Below are positions 58,545 to 64,000 of a DNA stretch of 64,000 nt, piece after piece; the first letter of the stretch is position 1; every line of letters begins with the position of its first letter. Both the position numbers and the translations under genes were made by a program. Source of the DNA: Gimesia chilikensis (lineage in GTDB: Bacteria; Planctomycetota; Planctomycetia; Planctomycetales; Planctomycetaceae); the NCBI RefSeq assembly GCF_007744075.1, contig NZ_CP036266.1, forward strand, positions 8,088,564-8,152,563. The letters are read 5' to 3'. Below the pieces are notes generated by a model. It was not told the origin of the DNA. It searched no databases and was given only the letters and a program-made list of their open reading frames with translations.

Positions 58545-58577
58545 GCACACACCTGCATCAGCGCCGCAGGTGTGTGC
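58545..58577 (+). terminator. Strong intercistronic hairpin after DUF1559 gene
   Basis: The arms GCACACACCTGC (58545-58556) and GCAGGTGTGTGC (58566-58577) are perfectly complementary across a nine-base loop. No T tract follows, so it may be a partial terminator or an mRNA-stability hairpin between two genes likely transcribed together. Confidence 0.65.
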
Positions 58578-58602
58578 GCCGCTGATTTGAGGAACAGAGA
58601 CC

Positions 58603-59034
58603 ATGACTTTTTCACGGTTACAGAACACGATTCAAGCAAACCTGCTCCAACTGGGCGTCGCAGCCTGTCTGATCTGCCTGCTGTCAGGTTGTGGCGGTGC
58701 CCGGGCGGAGTCTCAACCTATGGGAACCGTCTCCGGTACGGTCACGCTCAAGGGACAACCACTCACGGACTGTCGCGTGAATTTCATCTCCCAGCAGGGC
58801 GGCTCCGGTGCAGGCGGCGATCTGCAGCCCGATGGCAGCTTCAGCTTTGAAGGTCCCATTCCCACCGGCACCTACAGTGTGTTTATCACCCTGCCGGAAA
58901 TCTTTACACCCGCACAGGCGCAGTCGAAATCCGGTCTGGCGAGTGTTCCGAAAAAATACCACAGCCAGTCGACATCCGATCTGACGGCCACCGTCACAGA
59001 AGGCGACAACAATCTGACTCTGGAACTGAAATAG
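58603..59034 (+). CDS. Lipoprotein with carboxypeptidase-regulatory-like domain
   Basis: This 143-residue protein has a lipoprotein signal with lipobox LLSGC (Cys near residue 31) followed by a transthyretin-like beta-sandwich: GTVSGTVTLKGQPLTDCRVNF and GTYSVFITLPE. It is typical of small planctomycete lipoproteins found directly after DUF1559 genes, and probably works with the DUF1559 product at the envelope. It lies 79 bases after that gene, past the hairpin. Confidence 0.87.
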   Translation: MTFSRLQNTIQANLLQLGVAACLICLLSGCGGARAESQPMGTVSGTVTLKGQPLTDCRVNFISQQGGSGAGGDLQPDGSFSFEGPIPTGTYSVFITLPEIFTPAQAQSKSGLASVPKKYHSQSTSDLTATVTEGDNNLTLELK

Positions 59035-59078
59035 CTTTACCCTCCATGTCGGATGTTACCTGATTTTTTTCCGAAAGT

Positions 59079-59106
59079 ACCGGTGCAGGAACCCCCGCGC
59101 ACCGGT
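59079..59106 (+). terminator. Possible hairpin terminator after lipoprotein gene
   Basis: ACCGGTGC (59079-59086) and GCACCGGT (59099-59106) pair perfectly with a 12-base loop. The hairpin sits between the lipoprotein stop and the ceramidase-like start. There is no clear T tract. Confidence 0.4.
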
Positions 59107-59184
59107 TACACTATCAGATACACAATACAACTGAGACATTGCCGAATTCCCCCTCTTTCTCACCAGGACAAGAAACCTGACACC

Positions 59185-60735
59185 ATGCATGACACCACCC
59201 TTCACGCTCGCATCGTTTATTTTCCCTCACTGGTTCGCTGCTCACTGACACTGCTCGTGCTGTCAGTAGCCGGCATCCTGACACCGCTCAGTGCGTCTGC
59301 CGCCGAGTTGATGGCGGGAGCCGCCAAGGTGGATATCACGAACCGCGATGTGCCCCTGGTAAATGATCCGCTGTATGTGAAGGCCCTGGTCATCAAAGAG
59401 GGAGACAACACCGCCGCCATCGTCACGGTGGATGCGGTTGCCATCGGCGAAATCGGTTCGATCACCAACGAGTACCTCGACAATGTCCGCGGGCAGATCG
59501 AAAAAGATCTCAAGATCAGACCGCAGAACATCATGATCAACGCCAGCCACTGTCACGGCATCGTCTGTAACGACGTCGAACAGCGGACGGTGCAGGCGAT
59601 TAAAGAGGCCGCGAAGAAACTGGTCCCCGTCAAAGTCGGGGTTGGCACCGGTCACGAAGACCGCGTTATGGAAAACCGCCGGCTGTTTCTTAAGAACGGT
59701 AAAGAAGCCGACGTCCGTCACGCCTATTCGCTCCCCCCGGATGAAGAAGTGGCCGGCATCGGTCCTATCGATCCGGAGATCGGCATTCTCAAGCTCGACA
59801 CACTGGATGGCGAAACCGTGGCCGTCGTGTATAACTTCGCCTGTCACCCCATCCAGGGCGTACCCAACAAAGGGAACACCGCCGACATGAGCGGGCTGGC
59901 GTCTCAGGTCATCGAAGACAACCTCAGTAAAGATACCATCGCTCTGTTCGTGCAGGGATGTGGCGGCGACATCAACCCGGTGCAGTACAAAGACGTCGAC
60001 AATCCCCGCGACGCCGAAGTCCTCGGGAACATGCTCGCGCTGAGTGCCCTGAAGGCAATCCGCAAAATCCAATGCACCGAGAACAGCGGCCTCAAAGTCA
60101 TCAACGAAACTCTGACACTCCCACGTTCCAACAATGAAAAACGGATCGCGGAACTCAAGCAGGAACAGGAGCAGCTGCTCAACTCCCTGCAGGGAACCAG
60201 TCTGAACCTCAAAACATTTCTGCCGTTGATCGTGAAGTATAAGCTGTATGAAGAGAGTCCGTCCTACTATTCGCACCGTTACATGCTGGAACAGAAGCTG
60301 GGACGAGATGGCCTGAAAAAGCTGGACGCCGAGAACCGCGCCAACATGGAACGCTACATCAACAACATCTACAAGATGGAAAAGATGAGCCGCAACAAAG
60401 CGAACCTGGCACTGCTCACCAAGCACCAGACCCGCAACCAGGCCGCAGGCAAAACCATCGACGTGGAAGTGGTCGCCTTCAAGCTCGGCGACTTCCGCAT
60501 GATCACCTTCCCCGCCGAACTGACGGTCAACATCGGTCTCAACATCAAGCAGAAGTCACCGTTTGAAAACACATTCGTCGCCGGCTACACCAACGGCTAC
60601 AACTACTACGCCCCCACCGCGGATCAGCTGAAGAACGTCGGCAACGCCCAGGAAGACAGCGACTGCCTCTTCGCCCCCGAATGGCAAGCCATCTTCGAAG
60701 CCAAAGCCCACGAACTGATTCAGCAGCTGAAGTAA
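59185..60735 (+). CDS. Secreted neutral ceramidase-like protein
   Basis: This 516-residue protein has a signal peptide (about 1-35, ending in ASA) then LMAGAAKVDIT, the start of the neutral/alkaline non-lysosomal ceramidase N-terminal fold. NASHCHG (about 115-121), NFACHPIQG and FVQGCGGDINPV match the zinc and catalytic regions of that family. The C-terminal beta domain of true ceramidases is short or absent, so the substrate may differ from ceramide. I chose the ATG at 59185, which begins the signal peptide; an earlier frame start has no support. Confidence 0.85.
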   Translation: MHDTTLHARIVYFPSLVRCSLTLLVLSVAGILTPLSASAAELMAGAAKVDITNRDVPLVNDPLYVKALVIKEGDNTAAIVTVDAVAIGEIGSITNEYLDNVRGQIEKDLKIRPQNIMINASHCHGIVCNDVEQRTVQAIKEAAKKLVPVKVGVGTGHEDRVMENRRLFLKNGKEADVRHAYSLPPDEEVAGIGPIDPEIGILKLDTLDGETVAVVYNFACHPIQGVPNKGNTADMSGLASQVIEDNLSKDTIALFVQGCGGDINPVQYKDVDNPRDAEVLGNMLALSALKAIRKIQCTENSGLKVINETLTLPRSNNEKRIAELKQEQEQLLNSLQGTSLNLKTFLPLIVKYKLYEESPSYYSHRYMLEQKLGRDGLKKLDAENRANMERYINNIYKMEKMSRNKANLALLTKHQTRNQAAGKTIDVEVVAFKLGDFRMITFPAELTVNIGLNIKQKSPFENTFVAGYTNGYNYYAPTADQLKNVGNAQEDSDCLFAPEWQAIFEAKAHELIQQLK

Positions 60736-60754
60736 GACCAGCAAAGCATTAAAT

Positions 60755-60850
60755 GGGTGGGCCCGAATGTAATTCGAGCCGAGCGCAGCGAGCAGGAAAC
60801 TGACGGTAGGGCCTCACGTATTCAGAGCATGCTTGCGCTACTGAAATCAC
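60755..60850 (+). repeat. Family A end unit with extended tail, copy 1 (direct repeat)
   Basis: GGGTGGGCCCGAATGTAATT, CGAGCCGAGCGCAGCGAGCA, then an extended tail with GGCCTCACGTATTCAGAGCA and CTACTGAAATCACC. The whole 92-base unit recurs at 62321-62412 in the same orientation, bracketing the DUF1573-like gene. Confidence 0.75.
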
Positions 60851-60992
60851 CTGTAAAACGTCAGAAGGCATCAGATCCGCGTCCACCTTTGCTGTGGTTT
60901 ATTAGATTTTCGATAATCAAATAAACAAACTATCCTCAAACTGATTTCCTTACTCCTGTCTGAAACATTCTTGATTCGAGGAGCACGGGAAT

Positions 60993-62291
60993 ATGTCATC
61001 AGGGAAACAGTTGGGGATTGCTTTTGTGATCCGAATTGTCCTGCTTTCGGGAATTGCATCAGCAGACGCGGCTGACCCGCAGCAATCTGCACCCCGGTCG
61101 ATCTCAGAGCGTGAATTTCGTGCTGCCTACGTCGACGCGGCGAAAAAATTCAACGCCGCTTACCAGAACATCCAGTGCAAGGCCCGGTGCCGTTATCGAT
61201 TGGATGATCCCAATAATCTGTCCCATAAGAGACGCTATGACTTTACCGCCCATCTGCTGATGAAAGGGGACTCTGCGGTTACCATTCAGGATTACGCGCA
61301 AGAGACGCCGCGGGGAGGAACCGATACCAGCCAGGTGGCCTGCGCCACCTCGCACTACGCGTTTGAGCTTCATAAGACCAGGCGAAACCACCCCTATCAG
61401 CTGAATTATTTCACGCGCACACCAGACCGGGTTGCACGGACTCGACTGATCCTGGGGAATGATGTTGACGTCTATCTGTGTGCCGGCAGCTTTATGTACC
61501 ATAATCCCTTTGAAGCGATTATCAATAAGCCATCCTTCACCGTTGTAAAACTGGAACGCCTGGCAGCAAATCCAAGCGGCACAGACAATCGCGTCACCCT
61601 GGATTTCAAACTGACCAACGACCCCTGGTCAATTTCTGGTGGTCATATCGTCTTTGCCCCGCAGTTGAACTGGGCCGTGCTGGAATACCGTTACCGCTGC
61701 GATTACTCGGACACGGATTATTCGATCTTCACAGGCAGGAACTCCTTTTCTTCACCCCGCAAGAATACGATTCTATTTCCAATGAGCTGCGAGCTTGAGG
61801 CGGTACACCATCACTCCGGCATGCAGCCCATCCGCGAACAGCACACTGCACAGCTCACCGACTTTTCGCTGGGCACGGTAGACGATGCCGTCTTCCGCTT
61901 GTCAAACTTCGGTTTATCAGACATCCCACTCGCGAAACCCACTTCAACAACAGGTAAGCAAATCATCGCGCCCCGTTGTGAATTTAAAGACATTCCCGCC
62001 AACAAAACAGCGCGGCAGAAGGTCACCATTCAAAACACCTCCAGCCTGCCAATCCAGTTACTCGGAGCTATGGTTCCCTGCACGCCCAGTGGATGCGCGT
62101 ACGCCGAAGGGCTCCCCTTGCGCATTCCTGCAGGCCAGCAAGGCAGTTTTACCATCCTGTTCAAAGCCACTACTCCGGGAAAATTCAACACCGAAATCGA
62201 GCTCTATACCGACCAACCAGGGCAGACAAAAATTAGAATGCCACTCTACGGTACTGTAAAAGAGAACGCAAAAGTGCAACAGAAGAAGTGA
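60993..62291 (+). CDS. Secreted protein with C-terminal DUF1573-like domain
   Basis: This 432-residue protein has a signal peptide (about 1-26) and an unrecognised N-terminal part (about 30-320) with a cluster of beta strands. The C-terminal 100 residues resemble DUF1573 (FKDIPANKTARQKVTIQN, then GCAYAEGLPLRIPAGQQGSF), an immunoglobulin-like fold common in planctomycete secreted proteins. GAGGAG lies before the ATG. The gene is bracketed by direct repeats (60755 and 62321), a sign it may have moved as a unit. Confidence 0.75.
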   Translation: MSSGKQLGIAFVIRIVLLSGIASADAADPQQSAPRSISEREFRAAYVDAAKKFNAAYQNIQCKARCRYRLDDPNNLSHKRRYDFTAHLLMKGDSAVTIQDYAQETPRGGTDTSQVACATSHYAFELHKTRRNHPYQLNYFTRTPDRVARTRLILGNDVDVYLCAGSFMYHNPFEAIINKPSFTVVKLERLAANPSGTDNRVTLDFKLTNDPWSISGGHIVFAPQLNWAVLEYRYRCDYSDTDYSIFTGRNSFSSPRKNTILFPMSCELEAVHHHSGMQPIREQHTAQLTDFSLGTVDDAVFRLSNFGLSDIPLAKPTSTTGKQIIAPRCEFKDIPANKTARQKVTIQNTSSLPIQLLGAMVPCTPSGCAYAEGLPLRIPAGQQGSFTILFKATTPGKFNTEIELYTDQPGQTKIRMPLYGTVKENAKVQQKK

Positions 62292-62320
62292 CCGATCTCA
62301 GTTCCGACATCTGCAGTTGT

Positions 62321-62412
62321 GTGGGCCCGAATGCAATTCGAGCCGAGCGCCGGTGCAGGAAACTGGCGGAGAGACCTCACGTGTTCAGAGTATGCTTTAG
62401 CTACTGAAATCA
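62321..62412 (+). repeat. Family A end unit with extended tail, copy 2 (direct repeat)
   Basis: GTGGGCCCGAATGCAATTCG, AGCCGAGCGCCGGTGCAGGA, then ACCTCACGTGTTCAGAGTAT and CTACTGAAATCATACC. It matches 60755-60850 at most positions. Confidence 0.75.
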
Positions 62413-62421
62413 TACCAGGTC

Positions 62422-63384
62422 CTATTCTCCCGCCTGGTACAGATCAGCTAATTCAAGAGCCTCGAGATAAACCTGATCAACGAATGTATTCATAAAGTTG
62501 TCTGACCCAAACACCAGCGCGCCCCCATTTTCAGTACGGGATACCTGCAATCCGTCCTGACGAGGCTCAAGACGCCACACCTCCGCGATCATTGCTGATG
62601 TCAGAGCGGGAAGCCGGGGTAACAAATCGCGAAATGAGGTCCACAGTCGCTCCCGTTCCTCGCTGGTCCGCCTGCTATTCAATGCGAAACTCATTTTTGG
62701 TCCGTCATACTCCGCAAAGGACGGAGCATCCTTGTTCCAAACCGTTTCCCCTGTAAAGATAGCCCGGATTTGCTCAAGGTCTTCTAACAACACTTCCGGG
62801 TTCGCAAAGTACGTGCAATGGGAATTGAATGGTACCTGCCAACCAGTATCAGAAAAAACCTTGATGGATTTGGGATCGAGCTGTTCGATCACCTCAGTGA
62901 TGAGCGTTCGCAGATACTGCAGTCTCTGATAAACGGCTTCATTCTCTGGATCGGGGTCACCATTGGGTAAATGACGAGTCGTCCAGTATGTATAATAGCG
63001 AAAGAAGCCGATTTGAGCGTAACCATCATGGTATTTGTACTGATAGTCTGAATCCCAGGCACCAACATCGACGGCAATGGCATCAGGGAATTCCTCTGAC
63101 GCAAGATCCGAAGGGTTGCTCCACAAGCCTGTTTCAACAGAATACTTTTGCGGCTGCTTGCGTCTGGGCCGAGAGAAATACTTCCGTATTTCTTCAGTAG
63201 TATTGATTTTGGAAGATTCGAATACATACCGGTTCAGTTCGTTTCCATGAATTTTAAAACTGCCCCAGTCATGCGTGAGTGGAATCGACGTGTTCTCAAA
63301 CAACTCAATGAGCTGTAGAAACGTTTTTTCCCCTTCAAATTCCTGTTTACGGGGGAAAATATGAACGTCGAAACAGATCGGCAT
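62422..63384 (-). CDS. Unknown protein
   Basis: This protein of about 320 residues is rich in aromatic and acidic residues, without signal peptide, membrane helix or recognised motif. The ATG at 63384 is used here (MPICFDVHIFP); a TTG at 63396 would add four residues. Segments such as GAWDSDYQYKYHDGYAQIGFFRYY and FSDTGWQVPFNSHCTYF give no family to me. It lies 51 bases after the next minus-strand unknown gene and may form a pair with it. Confidence 0.65.
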   Translation of the reverse strand: MPICFDVHIFPRKQEFEGEKTFLQLIELFENTSIPLTHDWGSFKIHGNELNRYVFESSKINTTEEIRKYFSRPRRKQPQKYSVETGLWSNPSDLASEEFPDAIAVDVGAWDSDYQYKYHDGYAQIGFFRYYTYWTTRHLPNGDPDPENEAVYQRLQYLRTLITEVIEQLDPKSIKVFSDTGWQVPFNSHCTYFANPEVLLEDLEQIRAIFTGETVWNKDAPSFAEYDGPKMSFALNSRRTSEERERLWTSFRDLLPRLPALTSAMIAEVWRLEPRQDGLQVSRTENGGALVFGSDNFMNTFVDQVYLEALELADLYQAGE

Positions 63385-63435
63385 GAGGATTTTCAATTCA
63401 CTGGATTAAACTGACATTAATAACTCTGGTGAACC

Positions 63436-63849
63436 CTACTCCCAATCAAACCATTTAGGTGATGTGGGATCATACCAGTCGCGTTTCCGCAACCACTTCT
63501 CATAGTTCAGATAGATAATTCGCAGCCCCTTTTCGTTCCGCTCATCCCAGAACTCTTTCAACATTTGATGCAGAAAAGCAATGAGAGGTTTATGGTCGGA
63601 CAGCTGTGCCAGTTCATCTCGGGGTGATGCGCTGTTCGGTAAGGCGAAATGCAGAACCAGTTCTGACCACATCAGGTTTGTACTGATATCAATCTTGATC
63701 ATTAACCACTCTTGAAATCCATGCAGGATTCCACCGTGGCAATTCATATTCGCGCCCATCAGATAGGCGACTGCAGAATCGTAACTGACTTCCGAAAGAC
63801 ACATTCCGGGGCGCGTCAGCATCACTTCGATTTCATAGGGTAAGTCCAT
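63436..63849 (-). CDS. Unknown small soluble protein
   Basis: This 137-residue soluble, acidic protein is rich in Trp and Leu (FQEWLMIKIDIS, WSELVLHFALP, KWLRKRDWYDP). AGGAGAG precedes the ATG at 63849, which supports the start. Size, charge and pairing with a second unknown gene recall immunity proteins of polymorphic toxin loci, but no toxin is seen and this is a guess. Confidence 0.65.
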   Translation of the reverse strand: MDLPYEIEVMLTRPGMCLSEVSYDSAVAYLMGANMNCHGGILHGFQEWLMIKIDISTNLMWSELVLHFALPNSASPRDELAQLSDHKPLIAFLHQMLKEFWDERNEKGLRIIYLNYEKWLRKRDWYDPTSPKWFDWE

Positions 63850-64000
63850 GGCTCTCTCCTGAAGCTACGACGTCGATCATAGCATCATTGAGATGAGTGA
63901 ACCATAGGGATAAGAAAGCGCTCCGGGTGCCACTGTCGGCTTGGCCTGACGAACGGTTCTTCCTGTCCCCCTGACTTGCACCCAAAGGTTGAGCGCCACC
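63850..64000. other. Window end, no gene seen
   Basis: The last 151 bases show no reading frame of note. A promoter for the minus-strand unknown genes should lie here. Confidence 0.4.

Noticed and set aside
59263-60426. 387-codon minus-strand frame across the ceramidase-like gene
   Set aside because: Antisense shadow; the plus-strand product has clear family motifs.
1-64000. tRNA, rRNA, phage or transposase genes
   Set aside because: I looked for tRNA T-arm signals, rRNA segments and DDE/integrase motifs and saw none; a dedicated search could still find a diverged one.

Overview
The window looks like chromosomal DNA of a planctomycete (Planctomycetota), most like Gimesia and its relatives. 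This is inferred from gene content, not from a marker gene. The signs are a DUF1559 protein with a prepilin-type N-terminus, Tat-exported Gfo/Idh/MocA and sugar-isomerase-like proteins, a sulfatase, a HEAT/DUF1080 protein, a PQQ-type propeller, MoxR-DUF58-BatA genes, an ammonium transporter fused to a histidine kinase, and many secreted proteins of unknown function. Base composition is moderately GC-rich except for one AT-rich island near 52-53.8 kb. I see no rRNA, tRNA, CRISPR array, transposase or phage gene.

Layout. 1-2 kb: the end of a sugar-type ABC importer operon (ATPase then permease). 2.1-6.5 kb: an RND/MMPL exporter convergent with a short SecA-like ATPase. 6.8-15.2 kb, all minus strand: an orphan DNA methyltransferase with a thioredoxin-like protein, an Ldh2-type dehydrogenase, a PQQ-like propeller, pyruvate kinase, and a DUF255 thioredoxin fused to a DsbD-alpha-like domain. 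15.4-23.9 kb: a lone MoxR ATPase, a Tat-exported double alpha/beta hydrolase, the MoxR-DUF58-BatA cluster, a small coiled-coil protein and a Tsr3/DTW-like rRNA modification protein. 23.9-33.6 kb: the Amt-kinase-receiver fusion, carB with a strong convergent terminator, an RsmC-like methyltransferase, and a dicarboxylate-symporter-like protein fused to a solute-binding domain.

33.6-39.2 kb is rich in repeats, with a secreted protein, a small membrane protein and a sulfatase between long non-coding stretches. 39.2-51.6 kb: a sugar isomerase-like protein, a THUMP rRNA methyltransferase, a UvrD-type helicase, a HEAT/DUF1080 plus Gfo/Idh pair, a PNPOx-like protein and its overlapping partner, a secreted unknown, and a transglutaminase-like protein. 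52.2-53.8 kb: a compact AT-rich three-gene cassette (TIGR04255 family protein, a 93-residue protein, and a protein with a TQSCDL motif). It lies between what look like two halves of a dispersed palindromic repeat and is the best candidate for an undescribed, horizontally acquired system. 54-64 kb: a zincin-like protein, an alpha/beta hydrolase, an AraC regulator, a DUF1559-lipoprotein-ceramidase-like group, a DUF1573-like protein bracketed by direct repeats, and two unrecognised proteins at the edge.

Several repeat families fill the intergenic space: a palindromic MITE-like element (core CCCGAATGTAATTCGGG), a TTTCGTG-rich unit, a roughly 200-bp unit at 35.9 and 39.0 kb, and a GGCGCTA...TAGCGCC hairpin. 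All family assignments come from reading motifs; no database search was run.
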